From: Pyrinomonadaceae bacterium
GTDB lineage: Bacteria > Acidobacteriota > Blastocatellia > Pyrinomonadales > Pyrinomonadaceae
NCBI GenBank assembly: GCA_036277115.1
Contig: DASUNM010000024.1
Location: forward strand, 496,001-560,000
Length of the DNA: 64,000 bases
Direction: 5' to 3'
Made by a program: the position numbers and the translations under genes. The notes beneath the pieces are model-generated. The model was given only the letters and a program-made list of their open reading frames with translations, searched no databases and was not told where the DNA came from. Of this stretch, positions 50,420 to 59,729 are shown in pieces (positions within the stretch are counted from its first letter, which is position 1; every line of letters begins with the position of its first letter).

Positions 50420-51769
50420 TTAAGTAACGACCGCGAGTGCCGGCTGCTGTTCTCTCACGCTTTGCATCCATAGGTCCCACTCCTGGAGAGCCAGCTTCAC
50501 TTGCAGCATGTGCCGGTCGCGTTTCCGGCGAACTGAACGGGCTTGCTCCGGCGACAGCGGTTCAAGCAGCGCAAACGTTATGTTCACCGGCTGGTAATTC
50601 TTTGTCTCGGCCGTTGAGACATAGCGTGCGAGTGCTCCAATCGCACTACGCGGCGGCGCGATCAAAAGTTCTTTGTCTTGCAGAAGCCGCGCGGCATTCT
50701 GTCCCGCCAACCATCCCATCGCCACCGATTCGACATAGCCCTCGACGCCGGTAATCTGCCCGGCAAAGAAGATGTTTGGATGCTCGCGCATCTGCATGGT
50801 TGGCCGCAGGACGCGCGGCGCATTGATATAAGTGTTCCGGTGGATTTGCCCAAACTGGAGAAACTCGGCGCGTTCGAGGCCGGGAATCAAGCGCAACACG
50901 CGCGCCTGCTCGCCGTAACGGAGATGATTTTGAAAGCCGACCATGCTGTAGGCGTCAGCCATCAAGTTTTCCTGGCGCAGTTGCACGGCAGCATACGGCT
51001 CACGACCGGTACGCGGATCGTTCAAGCCCACCGGTTTCATTGGCCCAAATCGCAGAGTGTCCACGCCGCGGCGCGCGAGTTCTTCAATCGGCAGGCATGC
51101 TTCGAACCAACGGGTCTCTTCAAAGCGCTGTAACGGGACGCTCTTGGCATCGATGAGTTCGCCATAGAACCGGGCGTATTCTTCTTCATTAAAAGGGCAA
51201 TTCAGATAATCATCGCCGCCCTTTCCGTAGCGCGCAGCTTTGAAGGCGATCGAATGATCGATTGAGTCGGCGGCGATGATCGGGGCGATGGCGTCGTAGA
51301 AGTACATCTGATCGTCGCCGGTCAACTTCATGATTTCCCAGGTCAATGCGTCGGAGGTCAGCGGGCCGGTCGCGATGATTGAAAAATCGTGCGGCGCAAT
51401 CGAAGTAACTTCGTCACGCAGGAGTTCGATATTCGGATGGGATTCAATTTCCGCCGTGATGTAGTGGGCAAACCGTTCCCGGTCGACGGCGAGTGCCGCT
51501 CCGGCCGGGACACGGGCATGTTGCGCCGCGCGCATTACGAGCGAGTCGCCGCGGCGTAACTCTTCTTTCAAAAGGTACGACGCCGAGCCTGGCTCGTCAG
51601 ACTTCAGCGAATTCGAACAGACAATCTCGGCAAGCTTGTCGGTGCGATGCGCCGGTGTCTGGCGCACCGGGCGCATCTCGTACAGCTTGACGCGCGCCCC
51701 CGCTGCGGCGGCTTGCCAGGCGGCTTCGACGCCCGCTAATCCTCCGCCAATGATGTTGATGGTGCTCAT
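50420..51769 (-). CDS. trmFO: tRNA (uracil-54-C5)-methyltransferase, folate/FAD-dependent
   Basis: TrmFO uses methylenetetrahydrofolate and FADH2 to make ribothymidine at position 54 of tRNAs. The 449-residue protein starts at ATG 51769 with the FAD dinucleotide motif IIGGGLAGVEAAWQAA, followed by MRPVRQTPAHRTDKLAEIVCSNSLKS and FFAGQITGVEGYVESVAMG, all family signatures. The reading frame continues 35 codons upstream, but that stretch is a repeat-derived Ser/Pro/Arg sequence, so the upstream part is discarded. It leads the minus-strand run trmFO-VWA-xerC. Housekeeping. Confidence 0.96.
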   Translation of the reverse strand: MSTINIIGGGLAGVEAAWQAAAAGARVKLYEMRPVRQTPAHRTDKLAEIVCSNSLKSDEPGSASYLLKEELRRGDSLVMRAAQHARVPAGAALAVDRERFAHYITAEIESHPNIELLRDEVTSIAPHDFSIIATGPLTSDALTWEIMKLTGDDQMYFYDAIAPIIAADSIDHSIAFKAARYGKGGDDYLNCPFNEEEYARFYGELIDAKSVPLQRFEETRWFEACLPIEELARRGVDTLRFGPMKPVGLNDPRTGREPYAAVQLRQENLMADAYSMVGFQNHLRYGEQARVLRLIPGLERAEFLQFGQIHRNTYINAPRVLRPTMQMREHPNIFFAGQITGVEGYVESVAMGWLAGQNAARLLQDKELLIAPPRSAIGALARYVSTAETKNYQPVNITFALLEPLSPEQARSVRRKRDRHMLQVKLALQEWDLWMQSVREQQPALAVVT

Positions 51770-51817
51770 GATGCTGTGTGAGACGTTTATCTGCAGATTC
51801 CGGTGCGCGTTCGTTTT

Positions 51818-51903
51818 CCTCCCTGCGTGCGGGGAGGGGTTAGGGGAGGGGTTGAGCGCGCGTTGCAATCTCACGCGCTACCTCTCTCCGCTGCGGAGAG
51901 GGG
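51818..51903. repeat. GC-rich palindromic repeats upstream of trmFO
   Basis: CCTCCC-TGCGTGC-GGGGAGG (51818-51837) and CTCTCCG-CTG-CGGAGAG (51884-51900) are two hairpins in the gap between trmFO and tRNA-Thr; GGGGAGGGGTT and GAGGGGTT also recur nearby. Their position at the 5' side of trmFO explains the spurious N-terminal extension of its reading frame. Confidence 0.65.
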
Positions 51904-52012
51904 ATAGAGATTACGTAGCATGATCGCCCTATCTCATTGTAATCTGTGGCTGATTTGTTGCCCCCAAGCTTGACCTGAATTTCGCCGATTCGTATAGTCA
52001 AAACTTCGATGT

Positions 52013-52088
52013 GCCGGCTTAGCTCAGTTGGTAGAGCGTGCGATTCGTAATCGCAAGGTCACCGGTTCGACTCCGGTAGCCGGCTCCA
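52013..52088 (+). tRNA. tRNA-Thr (anticodon CGU)
   Basis: Acceptor GCCGGCT/AGCCGGC, D-arm TAGCTCAGTTGGTAGAGC, anticodon arm TGCGA-TTCGTAA-TCGCA with anticodon CGT, T-arm ACCGG-TTCGACT-CCGGT, discriminator T and encoded CCA (52086-52088). Seventy-six bases, a standard cloverleaf. Confidence 0.96.
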
Positions 52089-52157
52089 ATAGATCACCTC
52101 TCCGGTGAGTGTCTCGAAATTGGAAGCCAAACAACGAAGATGCCACCGCCGACAGCT

Positions 52158-52781
52158 CTATCTCACAACCGCTCCATAAACCGACAGCGACGTCGACCTG
52201 TGATTGACTGAGAGATTCCAGTGTTTGAAATCTTCGGCCTGGGTGCAGTGATTTCCTCGGCCCTGGAGGACGAGACGGAATTTTGCGCCTCTCCATGTCT
52301 TGAACACGCCGGTGCCGGTCGCTGATCCATCAAAGCGCCATTCTTTGTAGAGCAGCGGCCCACCGCCGCCGCCTTGTTGGCCATCATGAACATCGGCGCC
52401 GAAATTCACCAGGCGTAACGGGATGGGTAGCGTGAGAGAGCCGCTCTTTTCCTGAGCCCCAACGTACTTCAGTTGCCAGTGCCGCATATCATTCGAGCGC
52501 GTCAATTCAAACTCGCCGTCTGAAAATGGCGCGTCCTCCGAGCCGCTCATTCCATTCTTGGCTTCGGAGAAGTTGACCCGGTTAATCTCTTTTCGCATCT
52601 CCGCAGTAAGCCGTTCGGCCCGCTGGTACCATTCGCCGTCATCAGCACAGCAAGCACAGAACATGGGTGGCGCAGCTGCTTTGTTGCTCGTTGCCACCTT
52701 TGAGGTTGAAAAGATAGTTGCTGAGACGGCTGCGGCGATCAGGACCGACATCCGTACTATGTGGATCAACTTTCGGTTCAT
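52158..52781 (-). CDS. Exported protein of unknown function with clustered cysteines
   Basis: A 207-residue exported protein. Signal peptide-like N-terminus (MNRKLIHIVRMSVLIAAAVSATIF). A Cys cluster FCACCADDGEWY (about 42-53) sits just inside the mature region and could bind a metal, for example zinc or copper, or form disulfides. A beta-rich remainder has a Gly-rich loop (GQQGGGGGPLLYKEWRF) and a C-terminal LVLQGRGNHCTQAEDFKHWNL. Not recognised. It lies 19 bases downstream of the M16 peptidase gene on the same strand and is probably co-transcribed with it. Confidence 0.72.
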   Translation of the reverse strand: MNRKLIHIVRMSVLIAAAVSATIFSTSKVATSNKAAAPPMFCACCADDGEWYQRAERLTAEMRKEINRVNFSEAKNGMSGSEDAPFSDGEFELTRSNDMRHWQLKYVGAQEKSGSLTLPIPLRLVNFGADVHDGQQGGGGGPLLYKEWRFDGSATGTGVFKTWRGAKFRLVLQGRGNHCTQAEDFKHWNLSVNHRSTSLSVYGAVVR

Positions 52782-52800
52782 GGGCTCTCCTTCGACTTAG

Positions 52801-55641
52801 TCAGTTTGTTTTCTTTTCCGGGAACAACTTGACCTCAACATAACGCTTCGGGTTGAGGTAGGTCCTGGCTGCCTGCTGAATCGTCGCCTTGTCGATTTTC
52901 CCGTAGTAGTCCGGGACGGCCCATAAGCCGGCTACATCTTCACCGACGTTATATCGCGACGAAATGTTATTCAACAGGTAGCTATTTAATTTGATGTTGG
53001 TCTCGAATTCGCGCAGCAACGTCTCTTTCTGATCCTTTAATTGCTGTTCGGTTGGGCCGTTTGTCTTGAAGCTCTCGATTTCGTCGAAGACGCGTTTGAC
53101 CAGAGCTTCCGTGCGATCCGGCGCGCTGCCAAAGTTTATGGTTATCGAGTAACCTGGATTCGGAAACTTTTCGTAACTTGGTGCGGCGCTGACGCTGTAG
53201 GTTCCGCCTAACTCTTCGCGGAGCGTTTCCAGCAGCCGTCGCTGCAAAATCTCGGTCATAGCGCGAATTGTGGCGCGGTTCGTAGCGTTATATTCGAAGG
53301 GGCCGCTGAATACTATCGCAGTCTGGCTCTTCGGCTCGACGCCTTTTTCTATTCGTTTTACCACGACATCGGTCGGGGTACGCGCCCCGACGTCCTTCCA
53401 GGTTTCCTTCCGGCGGATCGAAGGCAATGACGCCAGGTATTTTTCGATTAAAGGTTTTATCGTCGGCAGATCGAAGCTACCCACGAAAACGAAGGTGAAG
53501 TCGCTGGCATCCGCAAACCTATCCCGATAGAAGGCCATCGATTTTTCGAGGTTCCATTGGTTTATCGTTTCCGATGTCGGCACTAGTCGACGGGGATGGT
53601 TTTGGAATCTTGCGGCCTGTAGTTCTTTCGCGAAGTTGAATTCCGGCACGGCGCTCTGGTTGGCCAACAGCGTCTTCAAATGCGTGGCCTGCACATTGAA
53701 AGCAGTTTCGTCCGCGCGCGGCTGTGTGAAACGCAGATGAATTAGCTGAAACAGCAGTTCTAAATCTTTCTTCGAACTGCTTCCACTCAGTCCCTCCTGC
53801 AGTTCGCTGATAAACGGATCGGCAGTCGCGATCTTACCAGCCATCATCTTTTGTAGATCTACAACATTGAATTTACCCAGGCCACCGGACGTCACCACGT
53901 AGGTGGCCCAACTCGCAGGAACGTAATCGCTATCGCCCGCCAGCGACGTTCCCCCTGGACTGGTCGCGCGGAAAAGGATTTCGTCCTCCTTGAAAGTTGT
54001 GGGTTTAAGTATGACTCTCGCGCCGTTCGACAGCTCCAATTCCGTGATGCCGATGGGCTCTTTAGCCGTGGTCTTGATCACGCTGCCTGGCGTAGGCGCC
54101 GAATCCAGTAAGCTCGCGCCGGATGCGGCATCGACATAAGCTTTCAGATCTTTTGTCGCGGCGGATTTGAGGACCGCGGCAAGCTTTGCCTGGTCCGGGA
54201 TAACGACGCCGGCTTTCTCGGGGGCCTGGACGATGACCATGCGATTGCGATCGGGAAACCATTCCCGGGCAAGTTTATTGATCTCGTCCAGTGTAATTGC
54301 CGGCAGAAAACGTTTGTGCAAAGCATACTCATCGGCCGGACTGGGCAGCGTTTCGTCGTCCAGAAAGTGCCGCACGTATTCGTTGGCGCGGCTGGCAGAT
54401 TCGGTGTTTTCCGTTTCCAGCGCGTATTGCTCGTAGTTTCGCAGCGTGTCCTGTTTATGTCGCTCGAGTTCAGTGGCAGTGAACCCGAAGCGCGTCACTC
54501 TTTCGGCTTCCGTTAGTAACGCGCCCAGTCCGCGCTCGATGCCGTCGTCCTTTACCAGAGCGCTAAGAAACGCAATATCTTTTGTGCGCGCGAAGAAAGC
54601 GCCGCGTCCTGCGCCGGCATTGAAAAAGGGAGCATTGGGTTGCTGAACTATTTCTGAGAATCGCGCGGTGAGCATGCTCGCGAACAAGTTGTCGACAGTC
54701 TTTTGCCGATAAGCGCCAACCGTTCCTTCTGCGCGTGACGGCAGCAAAGTCAGGAGCTGAACTACGGTGCCGCCGGCTTCTTTGTCCGCGGCGATCGCGT
54801 ACGCAGTCTCTGCCCGATCAGGCACGTCGAATTGCTGTCTCGGCCGCGGCTTTGTTGCGGCAGGTATTGAGCCAAAATGCTTCTTGATCGTTTGTTCCAT
54901 TGCCGCCTTGTCAAAATCGCCAACGGCAACTACTGCCATCAAATCCGGCCGATACCATTCCCGGTAGAACTGCTTGATTCGTTCAACGTTCGCCTTTTGG
55001 ATTATTTCGGGCTTGCCGATTGGCAAGCGATCGGCGTAGCGCGAGCCCTTTAGAATGACGGGGAAGATCTTTTGCAGCATGCGCATGCTGGCGCCCTGAC
55101 CGAGTCGCCATTCTTCCATGACGACGCCCCGCTCTTTTTCAATCTCTGCGGCGTCGAAAGATACGTTGTGCGCCCAATCTTCAAGAATCAGCATTGCCTT
55201 CGCCATCGTCTCGGGCTTGTCGGTCGGCACTGTTAGTGTATAAACCGTCTCGTCGAAGCTGGTGTAGGCGTTTACATCCGCGCCAAATCGCATTCCCAGC
55301 GACTCCATGAATCTGATCGTTTCGTTTTTCGGAAAGTTCTTCGTGCCGTTGAAAGCCATGTGCTCAACCAGGTGCGCGAGACCCTGTTGATCGTCATCTT
55401 CGAGAATTGAGCCGGCCTTTATGACCAGCCGCAATTCGGCGCGCTTTTCAGGTTTCTTGTTGGCCCGGATGTAATAACGGATGCCGTTCGGCAAGGTACC
55501 GATCATGATTTTCGGATCCACCGGCATTGCGTCGCTCAATGCCTGAGCGCGAATGAGTTGAGTTCCAACGCCGGCGAGGCAGACACTGGTTAAAACGACG
55601 GTGGCGATGAGGAATAAACGAAGAGGACGCCGAGAGTTCAT
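52801..55641 (-). CDS. Secreted M16 (pitrilysin family, PqqL-like) zinc metallopeptidase
   Basis: A 946-residue exported zinc peptidase with two M16 halves. Signal peptide (MNSRRPLRLFLIATVVLTSVCLAGVG). The catalytic motif HLVEH has His90, Glu93 and His94 in GLAHLVEHMAFNGTKNFP, followed by FDETVYTL and the distal Glu region ERGVVMEEWR. The second half (from about residue 480) lacks the motif. It is closer to PqqL/zinc-peptidase-like M16 proteins than the first M16 gene at 2-4.8 kb. The frame opens at 55653, but ATG 55641 with GGAGAA upstream starts the signal peptide. Followed by a small exported protein. Confidence 0.95.
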   Translation of the reverse strand: MNSRRPLRLFLIATVVLTSVCLAGVGTQLIRAQALSDAMPVDPKIMIGTLPNGIRYYIRANKKPEKRAELRLVIKAGSILEDDDQQGLAHLVEHMAFNGTKNFPKNETIRFMESLGMRFGADVNAYTSFDETVYTLTVPTDKPETMAKAMLILEDWAHNVSFDAAEIEKERGVVMEEWRLGQGASMRMLQKIFPVILKGSRYADRLPIGKPEIIQKANVERIKQFYREWYRPDLMAVVAVGDFDKAAMEQTIKKHFGSIPAATKPRPRQQFDVPDRAETAYAIAADKEAGGTVVQLLTLLPSRAEGTVGAYRQKTVDNLFASMLTARFSEIVQQPNAPFFNAGAGRGAFFARTKDIAFLSALVKDDGIERGLGALLTEAERVTRFGFTATELERHKQDTLRNYEQYALETENTESASRANEYVRHFLDDETLPSPADEYALHKRFLPAITLDEINKLAREWFPDRNRMVIVQAPEKAGVVIPDQAKLAAVLKSAATKDLKAYVDAASGASLLDSAPTPGSVIKTTAKEPIGITELELSNGARVILKPTTFKEDEILFRATSPGGTSLAGDSDYVPASWATYVVTSGGLGKFNVVDLQKMMAGKIATADPFISELQEGLSGSSSKKDLELLFQLIHLRFTQPRADETAFNVQATHLKTLLANQSAVPEFNFAKELQAARFQNHPRRLVPTSETINQWNLEKSMAFYRDRFADASDFTFVFVGSFDLPTIKPLIEKYLASLPSIRRKETWKDVGARTPTDVVVKRIEKGVEPKSQTAIVFSGPFEYNATNRATIRAMTEILQRRLLETLREELGGTYSVSAAPSYEKFPNPGYSITINFGSAPDRTEALVKRVFDEIESFKTNGPTEQQLKDQKETLLREFETNIKLNSYLLNNISSRYNVGEDVAGLWAVPDYYGKIDKATIQQAARTYLNPKRYVEVKLFPEKKTN

Positions 55642-55784
55642 GTTCTTCTCCAAATTAGAAAAATGATCAGCTTATCTGTGTGATCCAGACGAGTTCGCAG
55701 AGCAGGGAGACTCGAGAGTTTTTATAACATCGGCCCGAAGGGGAAGCAATTCACCGTTGACGTTGCGTGTCGCAAGTTTGGACA

Positions 55785-55901
55785 ATGGCTGACTTGCTTA
55801 ACGAAGAACAGCTTCAGCAATACCAAAGCCAAGCAACTATTGCTGCAATGAATTTCCACGAGCACGTCCAAAACGAAATCTGGAGCGAAAGGGACACCTA
55901 A
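55785..55901 (+). CDS. Possible small ORF (38 residues)
   Basis: The 445-base gap between the second M16 gene and the next plus-strand gene contains ATG..TAA encoding MADLLNEEQLQQYQSQATIA and 18 more residues, rich in Gln/Glu/Asn and predicted helical. It has no clear ribosome-binding site and no known relatives; it could be a small protein or chance. The rest of the gap is featureless apart from a GC-poor stretch. Confidence 0.25.
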   Translation: MADLLNEEQLQQYQSQATIAAMNFHEHVQNEIWSERDT

Positions 55902-56086
55902 ATTGGAAGAGTCTTGTTGGCTTCACGTCGTTCATCGAGGGGTCAAGCGAATTGACAGGCGTCTTTTGATCATAGTAGGTTTTGGCGGCTATTTGGGCCG
56001 TTCTCTTACTTCCAGACTTCAAAGACATTTTGCCGTCTTGATCTTCGAGCCTGATTCGGTCTGGCCATTTGCCGCGGTGAAAACCT

Positions 56087-57328
56087 ATGGCTTGCATCCT
56101 CCTAGTCTTCTGGATATTTCTTTCGAGCGTTGACAGTAAGGCAAACAAACCAGACACACCTCAACCACCGGCCCCGCCGTCTTTGACGATTTCCTTCGAG
56201 CGTCAAAATATCCGTCAAAACGATTGCTCAAGCGTCGAGTTGCTCCTGGTCAATAACTCGGAAGAGGAGCTGAAAACCACCCTGACGATTGCGGGGCCTT
56301 CCTTTATTACATGGTCCAGCGAGCCTTGTAAGAAGGATTCGGGTGAGTCCGCTGGGCAATCATTGGATCTCGGAGCTATTTCGGCTAGATCGACGTTGCG
56401 GCGGCGGTTGTTTCTTCGCACTGCTTCCACGATCGAAGTCGGAGATTACAACAGCTTGTTTACGGTTGAATATCGCTGGGAACGGAACAACGTAACGGCT
56501 TCCGCATTCGTCAGTGCCGAGAAGCCGATCAAAATAAGCTTTCTCGGAAGCGAAAGCGTGGGCGGTATTCCGCTGGCGCTGGCCGGGTTCATCGTCCCGG
56601 GGCTGGTTTTCTGGTGGATCATCAAATTGTTCGGCGCGCCGTGGAGCCTCGAAGGATTAAGTAATCAAATGATCTACAGCGTTTTTGTTTCAATCGTGCT
56701 CATGTTCATCGGCACATGGCTGCACATTTCAGACATTAGCCGGGGCATCAGCATGGAGAAGTTACTAATCTTGTCGGCCGCTGGTTTGGTGGCAGGAGTC
56801 GCGGTTGGGGGCGGGGACCTGCTGGTCCGAAAGGAAAAAGCACGGCGCGCGGCCGGTGTGGCCGCTGCGAAACTGGAGCAACAAATAAGATTAGAAGAGA
56901 GTGAAGCAAGTCTCCTTGGAAAACTGTTAGAGCTTCCTGACAAAGCTCAACTTAACAAGCCCTTGATCCTGCTGAAGAATGGCAAACGGTACATCGGGGC
57001 GCTGGGGGCGCTGACATTCTTTGCCAAGCAGGGTAGCGCTGAGAGTGAGCGAATCTATTCGCTGGTGGGTTCCTTCGTTATCAATGCGAAGCTTGCCGAC
57101 GAGACGGTCAAGGCCCGTCTGGTAGAACTTCGAGCGTCTAAAAAGATGCGCGCGCTGGTGACATTGGCGGCAGAAAAGGGCTTGTTGAATTCTATTGAAG
57201 AGATCCAAACAATAAACGCCGATGGAGAGTTCGAGCCTTCCGGAGTGACATTCATGCAGTGGAAAGAGGCCGAAGTTGCGTCGGCGGCTGTAGATCAAGA
57301 AAACTGGGAAGCGCCGCCTTTGAAGTAA
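56087..57328 (+). CDS. Membrane protein of unknown function with an extracytoplasmic beta domain
   Basis: A 413-residue protein. N-terminal hydrophobic signal (MACILLVFWIFLSSVDS), Pro-rich linker, then a beta-sandwich-like region of about 130 residues (TISFERQNIRQNDCSSVELLLVNNSEEELKTTLTI, with two Cys). Three hydrophobic segments (about 170-190, 200-220, 225-245) follow, then a charged cytoplasmic tail of about 165 residues starting with a coiled-coil-like RKEKARRAAGVAAAKLEQQIRLEESEA. It has no recognised domain. ATG 56087 is the best start though without a strong ribosome-binding site. It is followed by a strong terminator, so it is probably monocistronic. Confidence 0.7.
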   Translation: MACILLVFWIFLSSVDSKANKPDTPQPPAPPSLTISFERQNIRQNDCSSVELLLVNNSEEELKTTLTIAGPSFITWSSEPCKKDSGESAGQSLDLGAISARSTLRRRLFLRTASTIEVGDYNSLFTVEYRWERNNVTASAFVSAEKPIKISFLGSESVGGIPLALAGFIVPGLVFWWIIKLFGAPWSLEGLSNQMIYSVFVSIVLMFIGTWLHISDISRGISMEKLLILSAAGLVAGVAVGGGDLLVRKEKARRAAGVAAAKLEQQIRLEESEASLLGKLLELPDKAQLNKPLILLKNGKRYIGALGALTFFAKQGSAESERIYSLVGSFVINAKLADETVKARLVELRASKKMRALVTLAAEKGLLNSIEEIQTINADGEFEPSGVTFMQWKEAEVASAAVDQENWEAPPLK

Positions 57329-57334
57329 AAAGGA

Positions 57335-57362
57335 ATCGCGCCACCCTTGCGAGTGGCGCGAT
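57335..57362 (+). terminator. Rho-independent-type terminator
   Basis: ATCGCGCCAC and GTGGCGCGAT form a perfect 10-bp stem with an 8-base loop, seven bases after the stop codon, followed by AGTTTAGTTT. It ends the 56087-57328 transcript. Confidence 0.85.
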
Positions 57363-57411
57363 AGTTTAGTTTCCCGAATGTTTAGCAGTCACATTCTTTC
57401 ATTTAGCGCCA

Positions 57412-57567
57412 CCGCCCCGAAGGGCGGAAGCGAATTGTGGTTTTATCCACATCTACACGGCCCGGACAGTCAATTCCGGAGCCGGGTGCAAGCGCCTCGA
57501 AGGGCTAGCTCCCGCTAAGCGCTATTTCGACCCGTAGGTCGGCTTTGTATGGTGTTACCACCCTACG
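57412..57567. other. Hairpin-rich non-coding segment before an unrecognised gene
   Basis: The 334-base gap (57329-57662) holds, after the terminator, four small inverted repeats in 156 bases: CCGCCC/GGGCGG (57412-57427), TGTGG/CCACA (57436-57451), CCGGA/TCCGG (57462-57479), CGTAGG/CCTACG (57533-57567, with TGGT/ACCA inside). They lie upstream of the gene at 57663, so a structured leader or small RNA is possible. No match to a known riboswitch is seen. Confidence 0.4.
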
Positions 57568-57662
57568 AAACATCACCAGCCGTATGCTATAACGCGCCCG
57601 AAAACAAAGTCAATCGAACGTTCGGCGTGGCAATCATAATTTGAGAAGGGAGGCAGTGGGAC

Positions 57663-58790
57663 ATGTTAGAGATACCGTTTCAGGGAATCGACCTTTACAT
57701 CTTCGATGTGCATACAACAATCAGACCGCTGACCTTTAACAATTGTCTGCAAGAGAGATTTCGGTTTTTGGTTGAACCAGCTGCCTATCGAAAAACTTAT
57801 CTCGACGCAAAATCAACGCTCACGAAGTCCTTTGACGTTCACCCGCTGTCGCAGCACGCGCAAACCAAAAATCACTTTTGGAAGAACTATCTCAATTTGT
57901 TTTCGGAGGGCGCGCCGGACGTGTGGCAAATGCAGGCGCCGTTTGTTTGCAGCCTCCGCCAGCCAATCGTCACGTTGGCGGACGATTTGGGCTTTACCGG
58001 ATCAATTCGTCCGAGAATTTACGTCTCGGCCCTGGGTTGGTCAACAAGTCTCAGTATTCACCTGCGAGGCGAGATTCACCTTTCAGCTTTATTAGATTTT
58101 ATTCTTGGCCTCATCGGAACCAGGGGGAAGTCCGGTCTGCGATTCGACGGACAAGCGGCAAACATCTCCTTCGTCTTCCGCGGTCTGGCTGAGCGGCTGC
58201 TGGAAGAGGTTTATGACAAAGCGCATCCGCCTAAGACGGGGGCACCGCAAGTGCCGCGTCGAATGGTGATATCCCTGTCGAAATTTGAAGGCACGCCACT
58301 ACATTACAAGAAAACGCTCGATCGAAAAGGAATGTCCAGTGAAGAGCAGGCGCTGCTTCACAGTCTCTTGCGCGGAGAAGAAATTGGAGTGAAGGACCTG
58401 GCTCAGAAACTGCGAAGTCCATCGGCCACGGTGGTGCGCTTCGAGCCGGATGCGGACTTTATGTTGATCTATTTCGAATATGGGGCACTGGTTTTCATGC
58501 AAAGGACCGCGCGCCTCAAGGATAAACGCCAAAGGTCACTGACTTGCTTTTCCTCGAATACATGCGCTTATGCGATTATGATTTGGACCCTGTTCCACTT
58601 TTACCACGGCACGGTAAACACTTCGAACGAGGCGGTAAAGGCCATGCGGCAGCAGGTGAGAGCCAACCTGGCGGCCATGAAAGACAAATACCTTTCAAGC
58701 GCGGATACCACCAGGGACAGCGTTCAGTTTGGGAAGGCGTTTTTCAAAAATAACACAGACCTGAAGAAGATCTTCGAGGAATCAGCGTGA
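57663..58790 (+). CDS. Protein of unknown function
   Basis: A 375-residue soluble protein with no signal peptide and no membrane segment. It starts MLEIPFQGIDLYIFDVHTTIRPL and contains Phe/Tyr-rich blocks (FRFLVEPAAYRKTYLD, HFWKNYLNLFSEG), a hydrophobic stretch LLDFILGLIGTRG at about 148, a middle VVRFEPDADFMLIYFEYGALVF and a helical C-terminus. No motif of a known family was recognised. GGAGG is about 9 bases before ATG 57663. It is a cytosolic protein of its own transcription unit with a hairpin-rich leader; context (membrane protein upstream, dioxygenase downstream) does not reveal its role. Confidence 0.72.
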   Translation: MLEIPFQGIDLYIFDVHTTIRPLTFNNCLQERFRFLVEPAAYRKTYLDAKSTLTKSFDVHPLSQHAQTKNHFWKNYLNLFSEGAPDVWQMQAPFVCSLRQPIVTLADDLGFTGSIRPRIYVSALGWSTSLSIHLRGEIHLSALLDFILGLIGTRGKSGLRFDGQAANISFVFRGLAERLLEEVYDKAHPPKTGAPQVPRRMVISLSKFEGTPLHYKKTLDRKGMSSEEQALLHSLLRGEEIGVKDLAQKLRSPSATVVRFEPDADFMLIYFEYGALVFMQRTARLKDKRQRSLTCFSSNTCAYAIMIWTLFHFYHGTVNTSNEAVKAMRQQVRANLAAMKDKYLSSADTTRDSVQFGKAFFKNNTDLKKIFEESA

Positions 58791-58889
58791 CTGCTCTCGC
58801 AGAATTCGGGCTCCCAACGACCAGAAACTTAACAAGTCGTCAGCGGGAATTGCGACGGTCATCTGAGTCCTCACGAGCTTAAATCGAAC

Positions 58890-59729
58890 TTGTCGATCAG
58901 TTCACAACAACTTGAGGATTACGAACGCGACGGTTTCTTAGCGCTCCCGAATTTTGTGAAGCTGTCGGTCTGCGATCGTTTGCGACACCGCGCCGAAGAG
59001 TTAGTGCGCGAATTCGATCCGCAGGAAGTCGTTTCCATCTTTTCTACCCGCGAGCAAACGCGGACGAGCGATGACTACTTCCTCGAGTCGGGCGACAAAA
59101 TCCGATTCTTCTTTGAAGAGAACGCATTCAATGCGGACGGCAGTTTCCGGCAAGCGACGGCGATGTCAATCAATAAGATTGGGCACGCGCTGCACGATCT
59201 CGATCCCGTATTCGATGAGTTTTCCCGGCGCGGCGAAATCAAAGAACTCGTCTCTGACCTGGGAATTGACCAGCCGTTATTGCTGCAATCGATGTACATC
59301 TTCAAGCAGCCGAAGATCGGCGGCGAAGTTACTTGCCATCAGGATGCAACGTTTCTTTACACCGAGCCCTTAAGGATGCTTGGGCTATGGTTTGCGCTGG
59401 AAGATGCGACGATCGACAACGGTTGTCTGTGGGTGATTCCCGGCGGGCATCGATTGGGATTGAAGTCGCGATTCGTAAGAGCCGAAGCCGGCGGAACTCG
59501 TTTTGAAATCTTTGACGATGCGCCCTGGCCGGAAGACAACCTGCGGCCTTTGGAAGTCGAGAAGGGAACTCTGATCGTGCTGCATCCACAGCTTCCGCAC
59601 CTCAGTCGCGAAAATCGCTCGCCCAAATCGCGACACGCCTACACCCTGCACGTCATCGACGCTTCAGTAAATTATCCGACTGAGAATTGGTTGCAGCGAT
59701 CCGCTGAGATGCCGGCGCGAGGATTCTAG
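58890..59729 (+). CDS. Phytanoyl-CoA dioxygenase (PhyH) family Fe(II)/2-oxoglutarate oxygenase
   Basis: Non-heme iron oxygenase of 279 residues. Jelly-roll motifs: QLEDYERDGFLALPNFV at the N-terminus, metal-binding HQD (His150, Asp152) in VTCHQDATFLYTEPL, the distal His in LPHLSRENRSP and the 2-oxoglutarate-binding Arg in SRHAYTLHVID. Family members hydroxylate lipids, or small molecules such as ectoine; this one is of the phytanoyl-CoA hydroxylase type with EAGG-like insert, but the substrate is unknown. It starts with TTG 58890, as no ATG or GTG is available upstream in frame. It converges on glmS with no spare bases (59729/59730). Confidence 0.9.
   Translation: MSISSQQLEDYERDGFLALPNFVKLSVCDRLRHRAEELVREFDPQEVVSIFSTREQTRTSDDYFLESGDKIRFFFEENAFNADGSFRQATAMSINKIGHALHDLDPVFDEFSRRGEIKELVSDLGIDQPLLLQSMYIFKQPKIGGEVTCHQDATFLYTEPLRMLGLWFALEDATIDNGCLWVIPGGHRLGLKSRFVRAEAGGTRFEIFDDAPWPEDNLRPLEVEKGTLIVLHPQLPHLSRENRSPKSRHAYTLHVIDASVNYPTENWLQRSAEMPARGF

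Noticed and set aside
55903-56133. 76-codon ORF before the 56087 gene
   Set aside because: It overlaps the next gene's signal peptide in another frame, has no ribosome-binding site and an improbable Arg/Phe-rich composition.
57400-57600. Riboswitch or 6S-like RNA
   Set aside because: Several small hairpins exist, but none forms a known conserved core that I can recognise.
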